This document shows, one piece after another, positions 15,566-23,633 of a DNA stretch of 37,074 nt. The notes under the pieces were generated by a model. It did not search any database and was not told the DNA's origin. It was given only the letters and a program-made list of their open reading frames with translations. The position numbers were made by a program, and so were the translations under genes. Source of the stretch: Chitinophagaceae bacterium (GTDB lineage Bacteria > Bacteroidota > Bacteroidia > Chitinophagales > Chitinophagaceae); the NCBI GenBank assembly GCA_017856545.1, contig JAFMEV010000006.1, forward strand, positions 1 to 37,074, given 5' to 3'. Positions within the stretch are counted from its first letter, which is position 1. Each line of letters begins with the position of its first letter.

Positions 15566-16484
15566 TATACTGGTAACTCGTAACGAGTTCCCAGGTTTCA
15601 TGGGGCTTCACTAAGTGAAGCCCCATTTTGTTATTAAAACAATTGGGTGCGGCACTTAAATTTTCAATCGCAATACTTTGTCTATCTTCTGGTGTATACA
15701 ATTGTATATATGGATAATTGGCTATTGGGGTGATGATTATTTTTTGGTGTTCTTTTTGGATCGTACAATTTGGAGCTGTTTCGTCAATCATCCAACAATC
15801 ATCTAAATGCATATTACCCAATACTTTCCCTTCATTAAATGTATCGTCTGCAAATATTTTCCCTGTAGGTAGTAATTGTTCATCGTATTCTATTTTCCCT
15901 TTATTTTTAAACTGAATGGTACAATCCTGAATGCCATTGCCTAATTGAAAATAAGGATGCCATCCATCCATCATGGGGATTGCATGATGATAGTGATTGG
16001 TCAATGCAGTGGTTACTACAATGATATTATTTGTTTTTAATGTCCATTTTAAATGTATACTATAAGGGAAAGGATAGCCTTTATCGGTTCCCTTATAATG
16101 ATATGCTAAAATTACAGATGCTTGATATTCATCAAGATGGGTGGATTCTATAGAATAAACTGCATCATATTGTATTCCATGTAAGGCATGAGCTCCTAAA
16201 TAAAATTTTTCAATTTTATAGTCATGTTCTTCATGTTGATATTGCCCATTCGCTAATCGACAAGAAAATGGGCTCATTTTACCACCCTTAAATCCATTCA
16301 TTTCAAAGGCTCCCCAACCTCTTGATAAATCATTTCCATGGATGATAGCATTTACTCCTTCAGCCAGCCATTCATTCAATAAGCCACCTTTTGTAACTAT
16401 GGTAATACTGTTGCTATTACTTTTGTCTCTAAGCCTAATTTCTTGAAAATCAGTATTGGGGTGAATTTGTATTTCGAAGGACAT
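15555..16484 (-). CDS. Aldose 1-epimerase (GalM-family) homologue
   Basis: The 309-residue protein has the galactose mutarotase superfamily beta-sandwich landmarks: GKMSPFSCRLANGQY around residues 67-81, the first catalytic-type His in GAHALHGIQYD (about 97-107), the second His in DGWHPYFQLG (about 173-182), and a late acidic residue in SIAIENLSAAPNCFNN. Such enzymes interconvert alpha and beta anomers of aldoses in the cytosol. No signal peptide is visible. The sugar cannot be told from the sequence and no sugar operon surrounds it. It is divergent from the PliI-like gene and convergent with ridA, overlapping it by 11 bases. Confidence 0.85.
   Translation of the reverse strand: MSFEIQIHPNTDFQEIRLRDKSNSNSITIVTKGGLLNEWLAEGVNAIIHGNDLSRGWGAFEMNGFKGGKMSPFSCRLANGQYQHEEHDYKIEKFYLGAHALHGIQYDAVYSIESTHLDEYQASVILAYHYKGTDKGYPFPYSIHLKWTLKTNNIIVVTTALTNHYHHAIPMMDGWHPYFQLGNGIQDCTIQFKNKGKIEYDEQLLPTGKIFADDTFNEGKVLGNMHLDDCWMIDETAPNCTIQKEHQKIIITPIANYPYIQLYTPEDRQSIAIENLSAAPNCFNNKMGLHLVKPHETWELVTSYQYIIK
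15601..15629 (+). terminator. Terminator of ridA embedded in the opposite coding sequence
   Basis: TGGGGCTTCACT (15601-15612) and AGTGAAGCCCCA (15614-15625) form a perfect 12-base inverted repeat around one A, followed by TTTT. It lies 35 bases after the ridA stop. On the minus strand there is no T tract after the stem, so the element is directional. These bases also encode the segment MGLHLVKPH of the epimerase. Confidence 0.75.
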
Positions 16485-16506
16485 TTGAATTGGATTAATG
16501 GTAAAT

Positions 16507-16514
16507 CAAAACTA
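16507..16514 (-). promoter_or_regulatory. -7 promoter element of the epimerase gene
   Basis: The minus strand reads TAGTTTTG (TAnnTTTG), 22 bases ahead of ATG 16484. It lies back to back with the plus-strand element at 16521-16528. Confidence 0.45.
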
Positions 16515-16520
16515 TTCTAT

Positions 16521-16528
16521 TAACTTTG
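16521..16528 (+). promoter_or_regulatory. -7 promoter element of the PliI-like gene
   Basis: TAACTTTG matches TAnnTTTG exactly and ends 17 bases before ATG 16546. It is identical to the element of the ArsR gene. No -33 element was recognised. Confidence 0.5.
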
Positions 16529-16545
16529 AATCATAAAAATAAAAT

Positions 16546-17121
16546 ATGCGCAACACTTTATTTTTGATTTGTATGTTAATGGCATTTGTTGCCAATAGCC
16601 AAACTGTAGTACCTAGATATGATAGTACTTTAAAAATAGGTAAAGCTGGTTTTAGAATAAGTTGTTTTAATAAATCAGTAGACCGAAATGTATTGAATAT
16701 AAAACCGGTTGGCTTTAAACAAGAAGCAAGAGAGATTTCTTTTGAATTAAAAGGGAGAGTAACCGGAACTGAAATTGATGACTTAAACTTAGATGGATTT
16801 CCTGATGCAATTATTTATTTTTTAGACAAAGATATCAAGCCATCTATTTTATGTGTTAGTTCCAGAAACAATGAAGGACTAATGCCTATTATTTTTCCTG
16901 ATATCACCAATGATATGGTTTTGAGTAAGGGCTATAGAGGAGAAGATGAGTATAAGCTCGTGGAAGGTATTTTATTCAGAAAGTTTCCAGTGTATGAATC
17001 AGATACCTCTATCAAAACTCCAACCAATAAAGTAAGACAAATTATGTATAGGGTTGTTGAAGGAGAACGTGGTACTTGGAAATTTAAAGCCTTTAAGAAT
17101 TTTGACATTACAAAAGATTAA
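16546..17121 (+). CDS. Exported PliI-like (I-type lysozyme inhibitor family) protein
   Basis: The 191-residue protein has a signal peptide (MRNTLFLICMLMAFVANSQ). The mature part follows the layout I know for PliI proteins: a ELKGRVTGTEIDDLNLDGFPD segment (about 68-87), then KGYRGEDEYKLVEGILFRKFPVY (128-150) and NKVRQIMYRVVEGERGTWKF (161-180). D79, N81, D83 and D87 form a DxNxDGxxD calcium-type loop. C40 and C103 could form a disulfide. The glycine/serine-rich SGxY-type loop expected after the calcium-like motif is not evident; DKDIKPSI is found instead, so lysozyme inhibition is uncertain. Its stop shares TTAA with the convergent porZ stop. Confidence 0.7.
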   Translation: MRNTLFLICMLMAFVANSQTVVPRYDSTLKIGKAGFRISCFNKSVDRNVLNIKPVGFKQEAREISFELKGRVTGTEIDDLNLDGFPDAIIYFLDKDIKPSILCVSSRNNEGLMPIIFPDITNDMVLSKGYRGEDEYKLVEGILFRKFPVYESDTSIKTPTNKVRQIMYRVVEGERGTWKFKAFKNFDITKD

Positions 17122-18941
17122 TAACCTTTTGTAATCATAATTTTACCAACTCCTTTTTCATTACCAGTATCGTCTCTTACAAATACTAAATATATACCTG
17201 TTGCTACTTGGCTTCCATCGTACTTGCGTCCATTCCAAATGGCTTGTCCGCCTAATGCCCTGGTTTGAAAAACTAATTTCCCGCTAATGTCTGTAATTTT
17301 TAATTGAGCATTTTCAACGAGGTTTCTAAAACTAATCGGGCCATTAAAATCAGGAGGTACTGGATTTGGAAAAATAAAAATAGATTGTTGATTCAAAGCT
17401 GCTTTTGCTGCAGTACTTCTATAACTTACCCACTCTTCGTTTGTTTGAAAGAATACTTCACCATTATTGGGTTCAATAATAATTTGATTTAAGGTATCTG
17501 AAGGTAAAGGGCTATTATCTTTAGTGAAATGCTCAATGATAGATAAGCCATCCTGACTAACCAACCATACACCATTATTGGTGCCAATCCATTTTTGATT
17601 GGCTGCATCAACAGCCATACATCTTACTGTTTCTTTTTGAAATAAATAAGCATTAAATCCGTTTGATTTTATGATGGGTAGATAGGCATTGCATGCTTCC
17701 TTACTAATGTCTCCACAATTGAAAATGCCAATTCCATTATCAGTTCCTACCCAAATAGCGCCATCCTTGTCTTCAATCATGCTTGTTACTCTATTACTTG
17801 GCAAATTACCAGTATTGCTTCCTGTTGTTTTTTGTATCCAGCTATTGGTATTATAATAGTTATCTGATTGAAAAATATATAGTCCTTGTATTGAAGGGCC
17901 TGTCATCCATAATTGTTCTTGTTGATTTGCCAACAATTGAATACGACTATTTAAATTCAGACCAGTTGGCAGTGCATAATTTTTAGAATTGCTTTTTTGA
18001 TACAATGTTAATCCTGTTGGATTATTCAATATCCAACCTCTTCCATTTTTTGAGAATGCAATATTTTTAATATCACCAGTTGGATAGTTTTGTATTATTT
18101 GTAATTGATTACCATTGTAGCTATAAACGTTATGATCATTAGCCAACCAGAATAAGTTTTCTGTGGGGTGAACATAGCTATAGTCTATCTGTGGAATTGA
18201 GTTATTTTGATAAGTAAAATAGTTTGTCCAACCTTGATCAGTGTATGTAGCAAAACCTTTTTCATTTTTGGAAAAAGGAGCAAGGAGTATATTTTCATTC
18301 ACAGAAGCATATCCATTCATTGGTTTTCGAGGTCCTGAAATATTGATCCATTTACTCAAATTCGGTGCAATAGCAATTCCTTTAAGACTATCAGTAATCG
18401 ACTCAATGTTTTTTGTAAAAGGAATACTTGTTAATTTATACAATATTTCTGCTTGCGCTAAGTCTTTATTTTGCCATGTTTCTTTTATTTCACGTAAAAC
18501 GAGATCAATAATAACTATTCCAAAACCAGTCTCTACAAAAGCAAGTCCTTTATTTGTTCTAATATTTTTTATTTGCTTATTGTTAAAAAGAGATGTGGTT
18601 TTAATATCATTGATTAAGTATACTTGATCCCCTTTAACAATATCAATTGCACTATTGGTATAAGCAATAATTAATTGTTCTTCTTGTGAATCCCAAGCAA
18701 TAGTTTGAATACCTATTTCATGTAATCCGTTAGATTTTCCTATATAAGCAATCTGTCCAGAATTTTCGTTATAGGAAATGATCTGATTTTTACTGGCTAA
18801 ATAATATTGATCACCTTTGATCACCTGCTGAATTGTAGCATTATTATAATGCTCCCTCCATGTTCCAATTGAGCCAATTGCATTCTGAGCATTTGTCTTA
18901 GTAATAACCAAGCAAGATAATATCAATATGATTACTCTCAT
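17118..18941 (-). CDS. porZ: PorZ-type propeller protein of the type IX secretion system
   Basis: This 607-residue exported protein begins with a signal peptide ending NAQ, then GTWREHYNN, YYLASKNQIISYNE, NGLHEIGIQTIAWD, LIIAYTNSAIDIV and VETGFGIVIIDL, a PorZ-like first beta-propeller. Later repeats include two-component-regulator-type propeller units such as VTSMIEDKDGAIWVGTDNGIGIF and WIGTNNGVWLVS. The C-terminus (about 525-607) is a type A T9SS sorting domain: IFIFPNPV, KITDISGKLVF, GIYLVFV. PorZ is part of the surface sortase complex and delivers anionic LPS to PorU in Porphyromonas. It is shorter than the roughly 780-residue Porphyromonas protein. Its ATG overlaps the upstream gene's stop in TAATG. 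Confidence 0.82.
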   Translation of the reverse strand: MRVIILILSCLVITKTNAQNAIGSIGTWREHYNNATIQQVIKGDQYYLASKNQIISYNENSGQIAYIGKSNGLHEIGIQTIAWDSQEEQLIIAYTNSAIDIVKGDQVYLINDIKTTSLFNNKQIKNIRTNKGLAFVETGFGIVIIDLVLREIKETWQNKDLAQAEILYKLTSIPFTKNIESITDSLKGIAIAPNLSKWINISGPRKPMNGYASVNENILLAPFSKNEKGFATYTDQGWTNYFTYQNNSIPQIDYSYVHPTENLFWLANDHNVYSYNGNQLQIIQNYPTGDIKNIAFSKNGRGWILNNPTGLTLYQKSNSKNYALPTGLNLNSRIQLLANQQEQLWMTGPSIQGLYIFQSDNYYNTNSWIQKTTGSNTGNLPSNRVTSMIEDKDGAIWVGTDNGIGIFNCGDISKEACNAYLPIIKSNGFNAYLFQKETVRCMAVDAANQKWIGTNNGVWLVSQDGLSIIEHFTKDNSPLPSDTLNQIIIEPNNGEVFFQTNEEWVSYRSTAAKAALNQQSIFIFPNPVPPDFNGPISFRNLVENAQLKITDISGKLVFQTRALGGQAIWNGRKYDGSQVATGIYLVFVRDDTGNEKGVGKIMITKGY

Positions 18942-21823
18942 TATAAAAGGGCACTATAAATAACTTCTTGAATCTTGGGTCTTAGATTTAAACTACTAAA
19001 GGCTTTATTGTCTCTTGTTGGATAAACTCTGTTAGATAAAAATATATACAATAATTGATGTTCAGGATCTGCCCAAACACAGGTTCCGGTAAAACCGGTA
19101 TGACCAAAGGTCCTAGGCGATACACTTGCACTTGGGTAGGGTTCTTTCAAGCTTTTATTATCCTTTTCTGGCTTATCAAAACCTAAACCTCTTCTACTGT
19201 TGCTTGAATTATATGCAGTATAATTGTTCACTGTATTTACATCAAAATATTTTTTTCCTTCCCATTGTCCTCCGTTTAATAACATCAAATATAATTTTGC
19301 TAAATCAGTTGCATTGCTAAATAAGCCTGCATGTCCAGCAATTCCGCCCATTGTAGAAGCGCCTTCATCATGAACCGTTCCATGTATTAATTCATTTCTA
19401 AAATAGTTGTCTAGCTCTGTTGCTGCAATATTTTCTTTAGTTGTTTTTTGTAAAGGTAGAAAACCAGTACTAGTCATGCCAAGCGGCTCATAGAAATTTT
19501 TACTCGTATAGCTATGTAAAGACATGCCACTAACTTTTTCCACAATAAAGCCTAAGAATATAAAGTCATTATCACTATAAATATATTTACCTGGAGCAGT
19601 AACGGGACTTCTTAATATTTGTTGTTGAATACTATCCATCCAATCATTGGCCAAGTATTTTGTGGGCGTAATCATTAGTTGATGTGTACCCTTCGCTATA
19701 TCACTGACTACATCCTTCTTTAAACTACCATCGGGGTAGAGAAGTTTTTCATAAAATTTAATGTAAGGGTATAAGCCTGCTTGATGTAATAACAAGTCTC
19801 TTAAACTGATTCCTGCTTTTGGATTTCCTTTTACCCAGGGTAAATAATCTCCAATGGTTTTATCAATATCTACTTTACCTTCTTCTGCTAGTTTCATAAT
19901 GGCTACAGTAGTAGCACTTACTTTTGTAACAGAAGCTAAATCATAATAGGTTTGATTACTAACTGGTGTAGTGCCCTCGCCTGCAATCGTACCATAAGAT
20001 TTATTAAAAACAATTTGATTATCTTTTGCAATTAGTACTTGACATCCCGGAAGGGCTTTTTTTTTAATAGCGTCTGCCACTAAAGAGTCAATTGCGTTTA
20101 ATTTATCCAATTGAATATGGGTAATAGCATTGTTTTGTTGATGGGTGGTGGTCTTTGCTGGCGTAGATTTGCCTAATCCATATGGCATTTGTTGCGTAAC
20201 AGTAACTGGTAAAACACCTTCAGCTTCTAATTTTCCCTCTAACCATAAGATAGCTGCATTTTGTGTGTGTATATTGTCTTCATAAGCAAACAAAACATTC
20301 TTTATGTTAGGAAAGTCAGCTACTACATATGGATTACCAAACACCATATGTGTCCAGCTTTCATGACCAGGTCTATTTAAAAATTCTAAAATATTAGTAG
20401 GAACTTCAAAATGATTAGCTGGTTTGCGATTATAACTATGTAAGCCTATAATAACTTGATCGTAATCCATTAATTGTTTTTCAATAGAAACTAAATAATT
20501 CATTTCTGTTCCTTTGCTAAAAAATACGGTAGCATCATAGCCCACACTTAAAGCATTGCTCATAGCATTCGCATTGGTGGCATTTAAAACTACATAAGCA
20601 ATTCTTTGTCCTTTTTTGACAATGGGTCTTTGATTGGCATTCACATAAGTCAATGATTGCTTTGCCATAGCGGCTTTTAATGGACCTACAGCTTGATTCA
20701 AATCAGCAATGATATTTGTTGTGTCAATTTCTTTTATTTGACTTAATCCATATTTATATTTTGCGGATAAAACTTTTTTAACTCTTGCATCTATATCTTT
20801 TACACTTAATCTTCCTTCTGCAATAGCTTCTTTTACTTTTTTAATAGATTGTCCAATATCACCTGGTAAACATAACATGTCATTACCTGCTAAAATAGCT
20901 TGAACATTCGCTTCTCCTTCTGGGTAATAGTTGCTAATGGCTTTCATATCTAACGCATCAGTCACGGTAATGCCTTTGAAACCTAATTCTGTTTTCAATA
21001 ATCCATTGATAGCTTTTGATGAAAGTGATGTAGGTCTTTTTTCTCCATTATCGATTGCTGGTACTGAAAGATGGGCAACCATTACAGATTCTATTCCTGC
21101 ATCAATCAATGCCTTGAAGGGTGCCAATTCCATGCTATCTAGGGCTTCTCTAGATTTATTGACCACTGGAATATCTAAGTGAGAATCTACATTCACATCG
21201 CCATGTCCTGGAAAATGTTTTGCTGCAGCCATCACACCATTGTCTTGCATTCCTTTCATGTATGCAATACCATAATCAATCACTGTTTTTTTATTTTGAC
21301 CAAAACTTCTATCATTGATCACAGGATTTGCTGGATTATTATTGATATCAACATCGGGTGCGTAATTGACTTGTATACCTAATCTTTTGCATTGTGCTGC
21401 AATGGCTTCACCCATTTTATATACTAATTGATTATTAGGCATTGCACCTAATGATAGTTGTTTTGGGAACATTTCAACACTATCCAATCTCATGCCAATA
21501 CCCCATTCTGCATCTGTTGTAATGAGTAAAGGTGTTTTAGCTATTCTTTGATAGTTATTGGTTTGAATAGCTTGTCTAACCGGACCTCCTTGAAAAAAAC
21601 ATAATCCTCCAATATTGTATTGTTTGATGAGTCCTGCCAATGAATCAATTTTTTTAGCATCCCAATTACTATGTGCTCTTAGTACCATTAATTGAGCAAT
21701 TTTCTCTTCTAAGCTTAAAGATTTGAATTGATGTTTTACCCATTTTTTTTCTGCACTTGTTTGTGCGAATAGGCTAGATTGAATACTTGTAAGAATGATT
21801 AAGAATAAGTATATTTTTTTCAT
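18941..21823 (-). CDS. GH3 beta-N-acetylhexosaminidase (NagZ-like) fused to a serine beta-lactamase-fold domain
   Basis: The 960-residue exported protein (signal peptide ending LFAQ) combines two enzymes. The GH3 domain (about 30-360) has NYAPDVDINNNP (153-164), the NagZ loop AKHFPGHGDVNVDSH (201-215) and the nucleophile D289 in TVTDALDM. A GH3 C-terminal-type region spans about 385-560. The last part (about 575-955) is a class C/esterase-like serine hydrolase with S631-V-T-K634, Y749-S-D and H908-T-G. All catalytic motifs look intact. It probably trims N-acetylglucosamine from peptidoglycan fragments and hydrolyses a second bond, in the periplasm. The stop overlaps the porZ start by one base, so the two are translationally coupled. 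Confidence 0.92.
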   Translation of the reverse strand: MKKIYLFLIILTSIQSSLFAQTSAEKKWVKHQFKSLSLEEKIAQLMVLRAHSNWDAKKIDSLAGLIKQYNIGGLCFFQGGPVRQAIQTNNYQRIAKTPLLITTDAEWGIGMRLDSVEMFPKQLSLGAMPNNQLVYKMGEAIAAQCKRLGIQVNYAPDVDINNNPANPVINDRSFGQNKKTVIDYGIAYMKGMQDNGVMAAAKHFPGHGDVNVDSHLDIPVVNKSREALDSMELAPFKALIDAGIESVMVAHLSVPAIDNGEKRPTSLSSKAINGLLKTELGFKGITVTDALDMKAISNYYPEGEANVQAILAGNDMLCLPGDIGQSIKKVKEAIAEGRLSVKDIDARVKKVLSAKYKYGLSQIKEIDTTNIIADLNQAVGPLKAAMAKQSLTYVNANQRPIVKKGQRIAYVVLNATNANAMSNALSVGYDATVFFSKGTEMNYLVSIEKQLMDYDQVIIGLHSYNRKPANHFEVPTNILEFLNRPGHESWTHMVFGNPYVVADFPNIKNVLFAYEDNIHTQNAAILWLEGKLEAEGVLPVTVTQQMPYGLGKSTPAKTTTHQQNNAITHIQLDKLNAIDSLVADAIKKKALPGCQVLIAKDNQIVFNKSYGTIAGEGTTPVSNQTYYDLASVTKVSATTVAIMKLAEEGKVDIDKTIGDYLPWVKGNPKAGISLRDLLLHQAGLYPYIKFYEKLLYPDGSLKKDVVSDIAKGTHQLMITPTKYLANDWMDSIQQQILRSPVTAPGKYIYSDNDFIFLGFIVEKVSGMSLHSYTSKNFYEPLGMTSTGFLPLQKTTKENIAATELDNYFRNELIHGTVHDEGASTMGGIAGHAGLFSNATDLAKLYLMLLNGGQWEGKKYFDVNTVNNYTAYNSSNSRRGLGFDKPEKDNKSLKEPYPSASVSPRTFGHTGFTGTCVWADPEHQLLYIFLSNRVYPTRDNKAFSSLNLRPKIQEVIYSALL

Positions 21824-21857
21824 AAGACCATCTTTGTTGTTGCAATTTAAGGATAAT

Positions 21858-21890
21858 AAAAAAGCTTACCTTGTTTGGATAAGCTTTTTT
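21858..21890 (-). terminator. Intrinsic terminator after the DUF5606 gene
   Basis: AAAAAAGCTTA (21858-21868) pairs with TAAGCTTTTTT (21880-21890) around an 11-base loop. Read on the minus strand it ends in six T, 29 bases after the DUF5606 stop and ahead of the GH3 gene, separating the two units. It also has a T tail on the plus strand. Confidence 0.75.
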
Positions 21891-21918
21891 ATAATTCTAT
21901 CATATTTTTTATAGGAGC

Positions 21919-22326
21919 CTAAGCTTCTGTTTCTTCCTCATCAGCTGGCAAAACAGGCTCAATATTATTGGTTTTTAATTGACCAAACCATTTTACCATT
22001 TTTTTCATATCGCTTGGATAAACGCGTTCGAAATCCATTGATGGAAACACTTTTTTAAAATAAGCAGTTACAGCTTTTGGGTCTTTTTCACTAGGCAATG
22101 CTTCTTTTGATTTGCCCATCGCAATAAACACTTCTGCCAAGAATACATTATCATGAGTGGTATATACTTCAATACTTTCTAAATGAGAGAATTGATGTAC
22201 TCTAGAACTCACAAACTGAGTAGCGCCAGTTTCTAAAGATTTAGCGATAGCACCATCGTTTTTGCTGCTAATCATTTCAAATAATCCAGGTAGGCCAGAA
22301 ACTGCCATTAAGTTATTGTATTCCAT
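21919..22326 (-). CDS. DUF5606-family protein
   Basis: The 135-residue cytosolic protein has no signal peptide or membrane segment. It matches my memory of the Bacteroidota-specific DUF5606 family: an N-terminal LMAVSGLPGLFEMISSKNDGAIAKSL segment (an SH3-like beta unit), HLESIEVYTTHDNVFLAEVF (about 49-68), then a helical part with DPKAVTAYFKKVFPSMDFERVYPSDMKKMVKWFGQL (82-117). The acidic tail EEETEA is unstructured. The function of the family is unknown to me. The gene is monocistronic, divergent from the DegT-type aminotransferase, and ended by its own terminator. Confidence 0.85.
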   Translation of the reverse strand: MEYNNLMAVSGLPGLFEMISSKNDGAIAKSLETGATQFVSSRVHQFSHLESIEVYTTHDNVFLAEVFIAMGKSKEALPSEKDPKAVTAYFKKVFPSMDFERVYPSDMKKMVKWFGQLKTNNIEPVLPADEEETEA

Positions 22327-22392
22327 AAAGTTCTATTTCGTTTTTTTACTGGCGCAAATTACTGAAAAACCCTCAATTTTCATTTTTTAAAC

Positions 22393-22400
22393 TACCTTTG
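22393..22400 (+). promoter_or_regulatory. -7 promoter element of the aminotransferase-rpoN operon
   Basis: TACCTTTG matches TAnnTTTG exactly and ends 22 bases before ATG 22423. The same sequence serves as the alaS element. No clear -33 TTG was seen at the expected distance. Confidence 0.55.
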
Positions 22401-22422
22401 TTTATCATTAAAAATCAAGCAT

Positions 22423-23622
22423 ATGCCCGGTTTTGAATTTTTTGGCGACGAAGAAAGAAAAGAAGTAAATGATGTCTTGGAGACAGGTATTTTAATGCGT
22501 TATGGATTTGATGGTCCTCGTAAAGGAATCTGGAAATCCAAAGAGTTAGAAGCAGCCATTTGTAAGACATTTGGTACTGGATATGCTCAATTAACCTCTA
22601 GCGGAACTGCTGCTTTAACTACAGCAATGGCGTCTTTGGGAATTGGTGCCGGGGATGAAGTGATTATGCCAGCATTCACATTTGTGGCTAGTTTTGAAGC
22701 AGTTTTAAGTATGGGCGCTGTTCCTGTTTTAGTGGATATTGATGAAACACTCACTTTAAACCCAGCCGCAGTAAAAGCAGCCATTACTCCAAAAACAAAA
22801 TGTATCATGCCGGTGCATATGTGCGGTAGCATGGCGGATTTGGATGCTTTAAAAGCTATTTGTGATGAACATCAATTGATTTTATTAGAAGATGCTTGCC
22901 AAAGTATTGGAGGAACTTATAAAGGAAAACATTTGGGTACGATTGGACATGCCGGTACTTTTTCTTTTGACTTTGTTAAAATGATCACTTGCGGTGAAGG
23001 GGGTGTGGTAATGACAAATGATCAAAATATTTATACAAAATGTGATGCATTCACTGATCATGGGCACGATCATTTAGGAGTAGATAGAGGTGCGGACTTG
23101 CATCCTTTTTTAGGTTACAATTTTAGAATTAGTGAATTGCATGCAGCGGTTGGTTTAGCGCAGATTAGAAAACTAGATACTTTTTTGACGATTCAAAGAA
23201 GAAACAATCATATTCTTAGATCATACTTAGAACAAGTTCCTGGAATTAGTTTTAGAGTAGTGCCTGATCCATCTGGAGATAGTGCAAGTTTCTTATCTTG
23301 GTTCTTACCTTCTCAAGACAAAATGGAAAAAGCCATTGAAGCATTAAAATCTGCTGGCATTTTTGCTGGTAATTTTTATTGGTATGCAAATAACTGGCAT
23401 TATATTAAAAAGTGGGATCATTTAAAGAATGTACAAAGTTTATATGCTTTAAATGAAGCGCAACAAACTGCTTTGAAAAAATTAAGTAATACAAAATTTG
23501 AAGTAAGTGACGCTATTATGTCTAGATGTGTATCTACTGCAATTAGTCTTACTTGGACAGAGGAACAAGTACATGCAAAAGGAGCTCAGTTTTTACAAGT
23601 ATTGAAAGAAGCACTTTCATAA
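22423..23622 (+). CDS. DegT/DnrJ/EryC1-family PLP aminotransferase, KdnA-like
   Basis: The 399-residue sugar aminotransferase has the PLP lysine K186 in FSFDFVKMITCGEGG, LLEDACQS (154-161) with D157, and the N-terminal MPGFEFFGDEERKEV start. Segments such as RYGFDGPRKGIWK, MPVHMCGSMADLD, FTDHGHDHLGVDRGADLHPFLGYN and YWYANNWHYIKKWDHLKN look to me like the 8-amino-3,8-dideoxy-manno-octulosonate aminotransferase KdnA, which changes Kdo to the 8-amino sugar of LPS; this comes from memory. The partner oxidase KdnB is not in the window and no sugar cluster surrounds the gene. It heads an operon with rpoN, 11 bases downstream. Family certain, substrate tentative. Confidence 0.85.
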   Translation: MPGFEFFGDEERKEVNDVLETGILMRYGFDGPRKGIWKSKELEAAICKTFGTGYAQLTSSGTAALTTAMASLGIGAGDEVIMPAFTFVASFEAVLSMGAVPVLVDIDETLTLNPAAVKAAITPKTKCIMPVHMCGSMADLDALKAICDEHQLILLEDACQSIGGTYKGKHLGTIGHAGTFSFDFVKMITCGEGGVVMTNDQNIYTKCDAFTDHGHDHLGVDRGADLHPFLGYNFRISELHAAVGLAQIRKLDTFLTIQRRNNHILRSYLEQVPGISFRVVPDPSGDSASFLSWFLPSQDKMEKAIEALKSAGIFAGNFYWYANNWHYIKKWDHLKNVQSLYALNEAQQTALKKLSNTKFEVSDAIMSRCVSTAISLTWTEEQVHAKGAQFLQVLKEALS

Positions 23623-23633
23623 TAATATAACGT

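Noticed and set aside
18241-18627. 128-codon open frame opposite porZ
   Set aside because: It is antisense to a well-supported propeller gene and shows no domain or plausible composition of its own.
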